39,637 bases of DNA from Marinifilaceae bacterium (GTDB taxonomy: Bacteria; Bacteroidota; Bacteroidia; Bacteroidales; Marinifilaceae): positions 1-39,637 of the forward strand of contig JAFGYE010000018.1 in the NCBI GenBank assembly GCA_016936255.1, written 5' to 3'. This document shows, in pieces, positions 1-7,563 of this stretch. The translations under genes were made by a program, and so were the position numbers. How positions within the stretch are numbered: position 1 is the stretch's first letter; each line of letters starts with the position of its first letter. The notes beneath the pieces are model-generated. The model ran no database searches, had not been told where the DNA came from, and was given only the letters and a program-made list of their open reading frames with translations.

Positions 1-78
1 ACACTTATCTGTCATTTCGTTGATGCCACCTTTGATGTTCTGTAATTCTTCCTGGGATACTATTTCAAAATTTTTCAT
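1..78 (-). CDS. Double-glycine leader peptide, 3' end outside window
   Basis: The minus strand carries an ATG at 78 followed by 26 open codons running off the left edge. The start reads MKNFEIVSQEELQNIKGG, then INEMTDKC. The pattern of acidic and hydrophobic residues ending in E-L-x-x-I-K-G-G is the classic double-glycine leader of class II bacteriocins and related Bacteroidota precursor peptides. Such leaders are cut after GG by C39-peptidase ABC transporters while the core is exported. The core seen so far (INEMTDKC) already holds one Cys. A bipartite promoter-like motif lies about 55 bp upstream (131-165) and is shared with the ECF sigma gene. The gene is divergent from the TPR-CHAT gene. 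The core sequence and length are unknown because the gene is truncated. The leader pattern is seen directly; export and function are inferred. Confidence 0.7.
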   Translation of the reverse strand, partial: MKNFEIVSQEELQNIKGGINEMTDKC

Positions 79-130
79 TGCTGTTTGTTTTTTTTTTGAT
101 TATAACTGTTTAAGTTTTTTATGGATTACA

Positions 131-165
131 CCCCTTTATTCCCCTTTTTTGAAAAAGGTAACCCT
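131..165 (-). promoter_or_regulatory. Bipartite ECF-type promoter motif, copy 1 (leader peptide)
   Basis: Read on the minus strand this is AGGGTTACCTTTTT, then GGGGAATAAAGGGG. GGTTACC (163-157) and AATAAA (140-135) are separated by 16 bp. The same two boxes with the same spacing occur upstream of the sigma gene at 4666-4699. A -35/-10 spacing of 16 bp fits ECF sigma promoters, so this is probably the promoter of the leader-peptide gene starting at 78. Confidence 0.6.
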
Positions 166-171
166 GGAAAC

Positions 172-205
172 AGAGTTTTTTTAATAAAAAATAAAAAAAA
201 ACTCT
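172..205. repeat. A/T-rich inverted repeat between divergent genes
   Basis: AGAGTTTTTTT at 172-182 pairs with AAAAAAACTCT at 195-205 around a 12-nt A-rich loop. It lies upstream of the CHAT gene, where a terminator is not expected because the flanking genes diverge. It may be regulatory, or chance in A/T-rich sequence. Confidence 0.3.
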
Positions 206-242
206 ATATTTAAACTTTTATTAGTCCGTATTTTTCTTGTAA

Positions 243-3125
243 TTGATTGTTAATAAGAATATTAAAAAACTTTTCCTTAGCGTGAAAAATTTCCTAAAAA
301 AGAATCTTATTTTTCCTCTTTTTCCTCTATTCCTTCTCTTTTTATTTAGTGGGAGCACTAATTTTAACTCAAAATCAGAGTTCGAAAAGAAGATTTATTC
401 GGAAATAAGTAGTCCTGATTCTTTACTACAAGAGCAATTTAATAGAGCGGTTGGTTTTTTAAAGAAGGGTGAATTTGATTATTCAGTTCAGTCTTTTGAA
501 AATGCAATAATCACTATCAATCAAGGTGGACTATCTGATAAAAATTTGGTTTATAGAACTTATGTGAATTTTGGTGTTTTGTTAAATAGAGTGGGAGATA
601 GAAAACATGCTATTACATTTTATGATTTAGCAGAAAATTTTGCAATTAAAGAGTTTGGTGATGATTCTGAAAAATTAATACCTGTATACATTAATAAGGG
701 AACAATTTTTAATATTTTAGGTGATTTATTAAAAGCGCAGACCTATTATGAAAAAGGATTATCATTAATAGAAAATAAAAATGAATCAAGATGGCTTTCA
801 AGTACTTATAATAATTTGGGTGTAGTATCTTACAATAGGGGAAAATATATAGAATCTCTTAATTTTTTTTTAAACTCACTAAATATTAAACTTAAAGAAA
901 ACTCTACAAATTTATCAATAACATTAAATGGTATTGCTAATTGTTATAAAAAGTTAGAGAATTATAAAGAGGCAGATACATATTATCAAAAAAGCATAAA
1001 AGAGATAAAAGAACTAAATGGTAATGACTTTTATTTATTGGGAGATTATTATTTAAATTATGCGGTTTTTCAGGATGAAATTGGTAATAGTGATAATGTT
1101 CTTCCCTATTTGAACTTTGCATATAATATATATATTAAAAATTTTGGTGACAAGCATCCCGATACAGCACATTGTTTAAAGAATTTTGGAGATTACTACT
1201 TTAAAAAGAAAGATCATTTAAATGCTTTAAAATACTATCAAAAAGCTTTAATATCAGAAGTGGATAATTTCAATAACAGTACGGTTTATATCAACCCAAC
1301 AATGGATGAACTGGATCCACAGCTTTCCATTTTAGAAATTTTAAAACCCAAGGCAGTTACTCTTCGTTATTTATACGATAAAACCAATAGTATTTCAGAT
1401 TTAGATTTTAGTCTGCAGACTTATGATCTTTGTTTGGATATTATTGATAAAATTCGAATTGCTTATCAGGATGAAGAAAGTAAATTTGCACTTTCTAAAA
1501 ATGAAAAAGAAACTTATAATCAAGCAATTGAGATAGCGGTTGAATTATATCAACTTACAAAGGATGTAAAATACAAAGAAAAAGCTTTTATATATGCTGA
1601 GCGTTCAAAATCAGCTAGTTTACTGTCTTCATTAAATGATGTAAATGCAAAAAATTTCGGGGGTATTTCTACAGAATTGCAGGTTTTGGAAAGAAATTTG
1701 AAGTTGGATATTGCGAAGTACCGTGAGTTGGTTCATGACGAAAGAAGAAAGCAAACACCAAATCGTGATTCTATTACTAACTGGCAAAATGTACTTTTTA
1801 CATTAAATGATGAATACAATCAAATGGTTCTTCGTTTTGAGGAGGATTATCCGGAGTATTACGCACTGAAATATGATACCAAAACTATTGATATAAAAGA
1901 ATTACAGAGAAGATTAAATGATAATGATTTATTGATTGAATATTCTATCTCGGATTCTGCGTTATTTTCTTTCGTAATAACAAAATCGGGTTTTGAAGTG
2001 GAGCGGGAGAAAATTGAGAAAGATAGCTTCGATTATCATTTAGAGGAGGTTCGTAATTGTTTGAAAACGAACGATTTTGCCAATAATAGTGCTGGTTATT
2101 ATAAAAGATATACAAAATCAGCACATATATTGTATCAACATTTATTAAATGACAAAGACAGCTTAATAAGCGGAAAAAATCTTCTCATAGTTCCTGATGA
2201 TAAAATGGCCTACATTCCATTTGGTGTGCTTTTGAAAAAGGAAGCGGATTCTACAACGATGAATTATAGAAATCTGGAATATTTAATAAAAGATAATTCA
2301 ATTACTTACCACAATTCAGCTACTCTTGGGTTCAAAAATCATTCGAGCAGTTATGGTTTTTCTTCAACCAAATCAGTTTTAGCTTTTGCACCTTCTTATG
2401 ATGGTGTTGATGATTCCATTTTACTAACGGAAAGAGCTTATCGGGATAAATTATATCCCTTACCGGGGGTAAAGGAGGAAGTTACTAATATATCAAAAGT
2501 GATACCTGGTGATTTGTTTATTGATGATATGGCCACGGAAGCTAATTTTAAAGCGAATTCTTGTGATTACGACGTTCTGCATTTGGCTATGCACACTATT
2601 ATTGATGATGAAAATCCAATGTATTCAAAATTGGTTTTCACACAAAATGCCGATACACTGCAAGATGGTCTTCTAAATACGCACGAAATTTACAATATGA
2701 ATTTTAACGCAAGAATGGTTGTTTTAAGTGCATGTAATACGGGCGATGGTAAGTTATTAAAGGGAGAAGGAGTAATGAGTTTAGCACGAGGTTTCTTTTA
2801 TGCAGGATGTCCAAGTGTAATTATGACTTTATGGACTGTAGAGGACAAGACAGGATCAAATTTAATGAGTAATTTCTATACTTTTTTATCTCAGGGATTG
2901 AAGAAGGATGATGCTCTTCGTCAAGCCAAATTGGAATATTTAAAAACCGCAGATGCATTAAAAGCACATCCTTATTTTTGGTCTGGATATGTTACATTAG
3001 GAGATGTGGATCCGTTATATGATAATGGGATATTTAATAAATTAATATACTTTACTTTCGGTTCTGTTGGATTAATTTTATTCTTATTTTTTCGAAAAAA
3101 ATTCAAAGGTAAAGCTGTTGCATAG
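243..3125 (+). CDS. Membrane-anchored TPR-CHAT (caspase-like) protein
   Basis: The 960-residue product starts at TTG 243. A GTG at 282 is an alternative start that gives a tidier signal sequence. A hydrophobic stretch at about residues 22-37 is followed by some seven TPR repeats (about 60-345), a helical linker, and a CHAT domain at about 620-925. The caspase-like dyad is present: His784 in HLAMHT and Cys831 in LSACNTG. One membrane segment near 935-952 precedes a Lys-rich tail. The N-terminal signal plus the positive C-terminal tail suggest that the bulk is periplasmic and anchored in the inner membrane; that topology is inference. CHAT proteins are cysteine peptidases of the caspase/separase clan, often driven by TPR-mediated sensing. 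The gene diverges from a GG-leader peptide gene and converges with a sigma/anti-sigma operon, so proteolysis linked to sigma signalling or peptide processing is plausible. The substrate is unknown. Confidence 0.85.
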   Translation: MIVNKNIKKLFLSVKNFLKKNLIFPLFPLFLLFLFSGSTNFNSKSEFEKKIYSEISSPDSLLQEQFNRAVGFLKKGEFDYSVQSFENAIITINQGGLSDKNLVYRTYVNFGVLLNRVGDRKHAITFYDLAENFAIKEFGDDSEKLIPVYINKGTIFNILGDLLKAQTYYEKGLSLIENKNESRWLSSTYNNLGVVSYNRGKYIESLNFFLNSLNIKLKENSTNLSITLNGIANCYKKLENYKEADTYYQKSIKEIKELNGNDFYLLGDYYLNYAVFQDEIGNSDNVLPYLNFAYNIYIKNFGDKHPDTAHCLKNFGDYYFKKKDHLNALKYYQKALISEVDNFNNSTVYINPTMDELDPQLSILEILKPKAVTLRYLYDKTNSISDLDFSLQTYDLCLDIIDKIRIAYQDEESKFALSKNEKETYNQAIEIAVELYQLTKDVKYKEKAFIYAERSKSASLLSSLNDVNAKNFGGISTELQVLERNLKLDIAKYRELVHDERRKQTPNRDSITNWQNVLFTLNDEYNQMVLRFEEDYPEYYALKYDTKTIDIKELQRRLNDNDLLIEYSISDSALFSFVITKSGFEVEREKIEKDSFDYHLEEVRNCLKTNDFANNSAGYYKRYTKSAHILYQHLLNDKDSLISGKNLLIVPDDKMAYIPFGVLLKKEADSTTMNYRNLEYLIKDNSITYHNSATLGFKNHSSSYGFSSTKSVLAFAPSYDGVDDSILLTERAYRDKLYPLPGVKEEVTNISKVIPGDLFIDDMATEANFKANSCDYDVLHLAMHTIIDDENPMYSKLVFTQNADTLQDGLLNTHEIYNMNFNARMVVLSACNTGDGKLLKGEGVMSLARGFFYAGCPSVIMTLWTVEDKTGSNLMSNFYTFLSQGLKKDDALRQAKLEYLKTADALKAHPYFWSGYVTLGDVDPLYDNGIFNKLIYFTFGSVGLILFLFFRKKFKGKAVA

Positions 3126-3292
3126 AATCACGCTATTTTAGTTAGTGAAAATCGCCTAAAGTGGTGCTCATACTCTGAAGATATAAGAGCAGGAAATGGA
3201 TGTTTTTTACGTTAGAGTCTTAAAAGCTTTTCCGGCCTATATCTCATTATTCAGGGGCAATAAATCTGATTGAACTACAATTACAAAAGTAA

Positions 3293-3319
3293 AAGCCACC
3301 CAATTTTATTGGATGGCTT
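3293..3319. terminator. Bidirectional terminator between convergent genes
   Basis: AAGCCA-C-CCAA pairs with TTGG-A-TGGCTT around a TTTTA loop, a 10-pair stem with one mismatch. T-rich tracts lie on both sides (TTTTACTTTTG on the minus strand). It sits between the convergent CHAT gene and the anti-sigma gene, where a shared terminator is expected. Confidence 0.6.
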
Positions 3320-3347
3320 ACTTTATTTTGATGAATGATGAAGTGAT

Positions 3348-4124
3348 CTATTCCAGCCTGTTAATTATTTCCAAAGCCTTTGTCTTATAAAAACTATTTC
3401 CCTGGGCAATTACATGGAATTGCTTAAGAGCTTTTTCTTTCTCGTTGGTCATTAGGTAACAAAAACCCAAATACCATTCAGATTGCTCTATAAACAGGTT
3501 ATTCTTATGCTTTAATACTCTGCTAAAGTTTTTATTTGCTTTTGAGTATTCATTAATTTCGATATTCGAAATACCCGAATAAAAATTACCCGTGATGTTC
3601 GTGCTATCTTTATCCAATATTTGTTTAAATAAAGTTAAAGCGGTTCGATAATCTTTAGTTTCATAGCTTTTTAAAGCTGTAACCAATAAATTATCTATCA
3701 TGATATCAGACGAACGTGTGTTGATTACAACGTTGTATGGTTTATAGTAGTTGCTAAAAACTTTATCATTTGAATAAGCAGACTGGTTGTTCATGATGTA
3801 CATTAAACTCCCAAAGCCAATAGCTAAAGCAAGGGATGCAGCTACAATATTCCACTTAGTCAAAAATTTCAGTTTTCGCTTCTGAGTAGGATTAGAAGGT
3901 ATTTCAATAGCCTCTAATTTTGCTCTAAGATCCATAACGTCTTGTTCCATTATGGCCTCATTAACCTCCATATGAAGGTCAAGTTCCATTTGAAGTTCAG
4001 AATCTTCGAGTAATTCCTTCTCAAATTCCTTCAATTGGCTTTCTGTTAGATCACCGTCAAGAAAATCCTCGATACGGTCAAAATTCATTTCATTCATCAT
4101 ATACTTCTTTAAATTCATTATCAC
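3348..4124 (-). CDS. Single-pass TPR protein, probable anti-sigma factor
   Basis: The 258-residue protein begins with an acidic helical region (about 15-70, with FLDGDLTESQLKEFEKELLE). It resembles the cytoplasmic zinc-less anti-sigma domains of Bacteroidota. One membrane segment follows (about 91-111), then a periplasmic part with TPR-like helices (about 140-258). The first Met (4124) overlaps the upstream sigma gene by 35 nt. Met codons at 4100, 4097 and 4088 are better candidates, since the sigma stop lies at 4090-4092 and the start at 4088 would follow it directly. This implies translational coupling. The layout of sigma factor, then membrane protein with cytosolic N-terminus and extracytoplasmic TPRs, is that of a transmembrane sigma regulator. 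The role as anti-sigma factor is inferred from context and topology; no motif proves it. Confidence 0.7.
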   Translation of the reverse strand: MIMNLKKYMMNEMNFDRIEDFLDGDLTESQLKEFEKELLEDSELQMELDLHMEVNEAIMEQDVMDLRAKLEAIEIPSNPTQKRKLKFLTKWNIVAASLALAIGFGSLMYIMNNQSAYSNDKVFSNYYKPYNVVINTRSSDIMIDNLLVTALKSYETKDYRTALTLFKQILDKDSTNITGNFYSGISNIEINEYSKANKNFSRVLKHKNNLFIEQSEWYLGFCYLMTNEKEKALKQFHVIAQGNSFYKTKALEIINRLE

Positions 4125-4656
4125 TTTTAATACTATCCATCAATACTTGCTTGCATTGATACTTTTTCTTTTTTGCGTACTTCTCACTCTTGTATCCCAT
4201 AATTTCGGATATTTCCTTTAAAGAAACTTTTTCAAGAGTTAATTGAAGCACCTTTTTACAATCTGAGCCAAGAAGTTTGAAGTGCTTTTGATACAGCCTG
4301 TACCTTTCGGTTTGATCGTAGGTCTGTGTTGCTTCATCCAATCTATTGTCCAAAATAGCATCTGAACTAATTTCATTGCTATTTTTTCTTTTCTCAAGTT
4401 GCTTCAACCATAAAAGTCTACAAATTGAATAGATATAGGTTTTAAAATTACAATTCAGAACCAAAGGTTCTTTTTTCATTTTACGGTAGATTACAATAAT
4501 GGCTTCTTGAAAAAGATCTCTTGCATCTTCTTCACTTCCGTTATTGTTTTCTATAAAATTCCGAATACTTGGGAAGAACTTGCTGTAGATGTAATTTAAT
4601 ACATCATTATTGCTCATGCTGATCCCCTCAAGTATCGCTTCCGTAGTGTAATCCAT
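4090..4656 (-). CDS. ECF-type RNA polymerase sigma-70 factor
   Basis: The 188-residue protein has a region-2 domain at about 18-92 (including SEEDARDLFQEAIIVIYRKM and the following aromatic-rich helix with TYIYSICRLLWLK) and a region-4 helix-turn-helix at about 118-175 (LEKVSLKEISEIMGYKSEKYAKKKKYQCK). It lacks regions 1 and 3, as expected for an ECF factor that redirects RNA polymerase. The start ATG at 4656 lies only about 10-20 bp below the AATAAA box of the motif at 4666-4699, so the mRNA would have a very short leader. The product is probably held by the membrane protein encoded just downstream, whose reading frame overlaps it. The motif immediately upstream, repeated before the leader-peptide gene, suggests autoregulation and a small regulon. 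The family call is firm; the regulon is inference. Confidence 0.9.
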   Translation of the reverse strand: MDYTTEAILEGISMSNNDVLNYIYSKFFPSIRNFIENNNGSEEDARDLFQEAIIVIYRKMKKEPLVLNCNFKTYIYSICRLLWLKQLEKRKNSNEISSDAILDNRLDEATQTYDQTERYRLYQKHFKLLGSDCKKVLQLTLEKVSLKEISEIMGYKSEKYAKKKKYQCKQVLMDSIKSDNEFKEVYDE

Positions 4657-4665
4657 ATTTCCTAT

Positions 4666-4699
4666 CCCTTTATTCCCTTATTGGCTAAAAGGTAACCCT
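4666..4699 (-). promoter_or_regulatory. Bipartite ECF-type promoter motif, copy 2 (sigma gene)
   Basis: Read on the minus strand: AGGGTTACCTTTT, ten bases, AGGGAATAAAGGG. GGTTACC (4697-4691) and AATAAA (4674-4669) are 16 bp apart, exactly as at 131-165. The remaining stretch from 4700 to 4940 holds A/T-rich sequence with no gene that I can support. Confidence 0.65.
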
Positions 4700-4940
4700 T
4701 AAAAAGTAAAAAAAAAGTAAAAAAAGTGCACTTTACAGTGTAAGTTGCTGATTAAGTGGCCGATAAAATTTAAATTAAATAATGATTTTTAATGAAAATG
4801 ATAATTTTTTAACATAAACCAATCCAATATACAATTTTCTTTCAAAATTGAATGTTCCTAAAAGTTATTTTTTTTGATTAATCTGAATTTATATACGGCA
4901 GATGTCATAAAAAGATTTATGAATGCATAATTTATGGTAA

Positions 4941-4979
4941 AAAAAAAGATCAGATTTTCTAATGAAAATCTGATCTTTT
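4941..4979 (-). terminator. Strong terminator of the tRNA-Val operon
   Basis: A perfect 15-bp stem, AAAAGATCAGATTTT (4944-4958) against its complement (4965-4979), has a 6-nt loop. On the minus strand it continues into a run of T. It directly follows the second tRNA. Confidence 0.9.
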
Positions 4980-4981
4980 GG

Positions 4982-5056
4982 TGGGCGATATAGGATTCGA
5001 ACCTATGACCCCTTGGGTGTAAACCAAGTGCTCTGAACCAACTGAGCTAATCGCCC
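4982..5056 (-). tRNA. tRNA-Val (TAC), downstream copy
   Basis: The minus strand reads GGGCGAT, a D arm GCTC-AGTTGGTTCA-GAGC, anticodon stem CTTGG with loop TTTACAC, a T arm with GGTTCGAAT, and a closing ATCGCCC. The anticodon TAC decodes valine. The gene is 75 nt with discriminator A. The next three template bases happen to give CCA, and the last of these is already the first base of the terminator stem. Confidence 0.95.
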
Positions 5057-5085
5057 GAATTATTGGGAATATGTGCTTTTTATAG

Positions 5086-5160
5086 TGGGCGATATAGGAT
5101 TCGAACCTATGACCCCTTGGGTGTAAACCAAGTGCTCTGAACCAACTGAGCTAATCGCCC
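5086..5160 (-). tRNA. tRNA-Val (TAC), upstream copy
   Basis: This copy is identical over the 74-nt cloverleaf to the one at 4982-5056 and 29 bp upstream of it in the direction of transcription. CCA is not encoded (CTA follows the discriminator). Both copies were probably transcribed together and end at the terminator at 4941-4979. Confidence 0.95.
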
Positions 5161-5301
5161 TTGCCCTTAAAAGCGATGCAAATATAAGATGGAAATATTA
5201 TATCTGCAAGAAGAATAATTAAAAAAGTGAAAATATATTTCAAGAGAGGTATAAATAGATACAAAATGCTTTACTTTTAACAGGCATAAAAAATTGATAC
5301 T

Positions 5302-5658
5302 ATGGATAATAATTTAGAAAGAGACTGGAATAAACTTTTATATAAAATTTCTGAAGATTTTAATGTGGATGCCGATTTAAACGGAACATTACTACTAATT
5401 GGGATTCAGGAGCGAGGAAAAGGTTTTCAGGAGAAGTATGAAAAGGATGAAAAAATGGATCACATCAATTTAGCGACATGTACTTTGTTGATGAAATGGA
5501 ATTACTATCAAATTGATGGTTATGATGAAAATGATTGGCCGGTTTTCAAGAAAAATAAAATGGTTCCCCCTTTTTCTAAGGAAAAAGAAGAATTATTGCT
5601 TAAATCTTCGATAGTAGAATACTTTAAAGACAATGATTATTTAGAAAAAGATAATTAA
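5302..5658 (+). CDS. Small conserved-looking protein of unknown function
   Basis: I do not recognise this 118-residue protein. It is acidic, has no signal peptide or membrane segment, and begins MDNNLERDWNKLLYKISEDF. The middle part has an LLLIGIQERGKGF stretch and an aromatic KWNYYQIDGYDENDWPVF stretch, which suggests a compact folded cytoplasmic protein. A box TACTTTTA about 30 bp upstream resembles a weak Bacteroidota -7 element. It is followed after 37 bp by a cyclophilin gene in the same direction and may share its transcript. The start at ATG 5302 is the only good choice. The clean start, coding character and spacing support a real gene; nothing in the sequence tells its job. Confidence 0.65.
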   Translation: MDNNLERDWNKLLYKISEDFNVDADLNGTLLLIGIQERGKGFQEKYEKDEKMDHINLATCTLLMKWNYYQIDGYDENDWPVFKKNKMVPPFSKEKEELLLKSSIVEYFKDNDYLEKDN

Positions 5659-5695
5659 AAGCTAAATTCGAAATTTAAAAATTTCTTAAACACTT

Positions 5696-6508
5696 ATGAA
5701 AAATCTTATTTGTATTGCCATTGTTTTTCTTTTTATATCCTGTCAGGAAAAATTGGAGTTAGGAAAAAAAGATAGAATCGTTGAAATTGAAACCGAGTAT
5801 GGAAATTTAAAAATCCGTTTGTATGATGAGACACCAGCTCACCGCGATAATTTTGTGAAATTAGCACACGAAAAATATTTTGATGGGACTTTATTTCATC
5901 GGGTGATAGATGGGTTTATGATTCAAGGTGGAGATCCGGGTTCGAAAAGTGCAAAGCCTGGGCAGCGATTAGGCGAAGGGGGACCGGGATATCAGATTCC
6001 TGCAGAAATTAAAGTAGGATTATTTCACAAGCGTGGTGTTTTGGCGGCCGCCCGTGAAGGAGACGACGTGAATCCTGAAAAGAAATCAGCAGGTTCTCAG
6101 TTTTATATTGCTCAAGGTAAGATTTATACTCCAGGCGCATTGGATACTTTACAAATGAAGATGAATGAAAAATTAAAAAGTTCTATTTTCAAAAAGGTTC
6201 AAGAACAAAAGGCTGAACTTCTTTCCAAATATCAAATGGAGGGTGAGTTGGATAAACTAACAGATGCAATTGATGGTATTAAATTGGAAGTAGACTCAAT
6301 ATTTAATAGTGAGAAAATTGTATTAAGTAAAGAACAAATTGAAGCGTATACTACTGTTGGTGGTATTCCTCATTTGGATGGAAACTATACCGTTTTTGGT
6401 GAAGTAATCGAGGGAATGGATTTAATCGATTCAATTGCTGGTGTTGAAAAAGACAATTTTGATCGTCCGTTAAAGGACATATCAATGAAAATAAAAATCT
6501 TAAAATAG
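5696..6508 (+). CDS. Cyclophilin-type peptidylprolyl isomerase, lipoprotein
   Basis: The 270-residue product starts with a lipoprotein signal whose lipobox FISC places the lipidated Cys at residue 16. The mature protein should be tethered in the periplasm or outer membrane. The cyclophilin core shows FHRVIDGFMIQGG with Arg69, Phe74, Met75 and Gln77, matching the catalytic Arg-Phe-Met-Gln set of active cyclophilins, and later SQFYIAQG and VFGEV. A charged helical insert of about 70 residues (about 145-217) splits the fold before TTVGGIPHLDGNYTVFGEV. Its likely role is catalysing proline isomerisation in exported proteins. A terminator follows at 6532-6564, so it is transcribed apart from its paralogue immediately downstream. 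Confidence 0.93.
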   Translation: MKNLICIAIVFLFISCQEKLELGKKDRIVEIETEYGNLKIRLYDETPAHRDNFVKLAHEKYFDGTLFHRVIDGFMIQGGDPGSKSAKPGQRLGEGGPGYQIPAEIKVGLFHKRGVLAAAREGDDVNPEKKSAGSQFYIAQGKIYTPGALDTLQMKMNEKLKSSIFKKVQEQKAELLSKYQMEGELDKLTDAIDGIKLEVDSIFNSEKIVLSKEQIEAYTTVGGIPHLDGNYTVFGEVIEGMDLIDSIAGVEKDNFDRPLKDISMKIKILK

Positions 6509-6531
6509 ACAACATTACATGTTGTAAATGG

Positions 6532-6564
6532 AAGCTTCGTAATATATTGCGAAGCTTTTTTTTT
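6532..6564 (+). terminator. Terminator after the lipoprotein cyclophilin
   Basis: AAGCTTCG (6532-6539) and CGAAGCTT (6550-6557) form a stem that can extend inward by a wobble pair, followed by nine T residues. Confidence 0.85.
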
Positions 6565-6618
6565 GGCTTTCAAACTCTGGCTATTTATCTTAGTCCAAAT
6601 TTAAAAAGATATCGTTGA

Positions 6619-7443
6619 ATGAAATTTGGTAAGAAAGTCCTATTTGGAATTGCAATTCTGCTAATAACGAACCTGTCATTTGGACAAACCACCAACTCAA
6701 TTATTTTAATAGAGACCAATATGGGCAATATTAAATTGATGTTGTACAAGGAAACTCCAAAGCACAGGCAAAATTTTCTGCAGTTAATTGAAAACGGGCA
6801 TTTTGATGGAACGCTGTTTTATCGTGTAATAAAGGGGTTTGTGGCTCAGGGCGGATCGCAGGATTCCAGAAATGCGCCGGCAGGAAAAATGATAGGTTAC
6901 GGCAGTTCGAACAGAACCATCGAATCAGAATTTAATCCTAAATACTTTCATAAAAAGGGTGCAATTGCTGCACCAAGAAAGCCGGATAAGGTAAATATTT
7001 TTAAGGAATCAGATATTTCTCAGTTTTATATTGCTCATGGAAGAGTGTTTACGGATGAGGAACTGAGCCTGATGGAAAAAGAAGTGAATATTCCTTTGCG
7101 AAAGCGAATTGTAAAAAAGTTTTTAACACCTGGTAAACGGGAGTTGCTTGATTCTTTAAAAAAAGCTGATAAAGTGGAAGAATTCAGAGCCATTGCGAAA
7201 ACAATTAAGGAGTCAATCGAATTTGAATACAATAGCTCCAATCAGAGACTTGAATTCTCAGAGGCTCGTCGTAAAGCCTACACAACGGTCGGCGGGGTTC
7301 CGCACCTTGATGGTAATTACACAGTGTTTGGTGAGGTAATAAGTGGATTGGACGTTTTGGATAAAATTGTGAAGCTTAAAACGGATGCAAATGACCGGCC
7401 TTTTCAGGATGTTAAAATGAATGTGAAAATTTTGGAATACTAG
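6619..7443 (+). CDS. Cyclophilin-type peptidylprolyl isomerase, secreted
   Basis: The 274-residue protein has a cleavable-type signal peptide (about 1-22, ending LSFGQ) and no lipobox Cys. It is a clear paralogue of the preceding gene: Arg69, Phe74 and Gln77 sit at the same positions, and TTVGGVPHLDGNYTVFGEV is nearly identical. The Met of the active-site cluster is Val75 here, which may change efficiency or substrate range. It carries the same kind of Lys/Glu-rich helical insert between SQFYIAHG and TTVGG. Its likely role is periplasmic protein folding. The pair looks like a tandem duplication that diverged in localisation, lipid-anchored versus soluble. Confidence 0.92.
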   Translation: MKFGKKVLFGIAILLITNLSFGQTTNSIILIETNMGNIKLMLYKETPKHRQNFLQLIENGHFDGTLFYRVIKGFVAQGGSQDSRNAPAGKMIGYGSSNRTIESEFNPKYFHKKGAIAAPRKPDKVNIFKESDISQFYIAHGRVFTDEELSLMEKEVNIPLRKRIVKKFLTPGKRELLDSLKKADKVEEFRAIAKTIKESIEFEYNSSNQRLEFSEARRKAYTTVGGVPHLDGNYTVFGEVISGLDVLDKIVKLKTDANDRPFQDVKMNVKILEY

Positions 7444-7525
7444 AGATTAGTGAGATCTGTTTAAATTATTATGGAATCTTCCGGCTAAAATAGAATCCTC
7501 AGTAACAAGGAGAAAAAACTTTTTG

Positions 7526-7534
7526 TAACTTTGC
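7526..7534 (+). promoter_or_regulatory. Bacteroidota -7 promoter box of pheS
   Basis: TAACTTTGC matches TAnnTTTG and lies 30 bp before the pheS ATG. No convincing TTG box is visible at the usual distance upstream. Its position rules out the upstream TTG at 7531 as the translation start. Confidence 0.65.
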
Positions 7535-7563
7535 CGACTATTGGATTTCAAAAGATTAAAAAT

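Noticed and set aside
7531-7563. TTG at 7531 as the pheS start
   Set aside because: It overlaps the TAACTTTGC promoter box, and the ATG at 7564 gives the usual PheS N-terminus.
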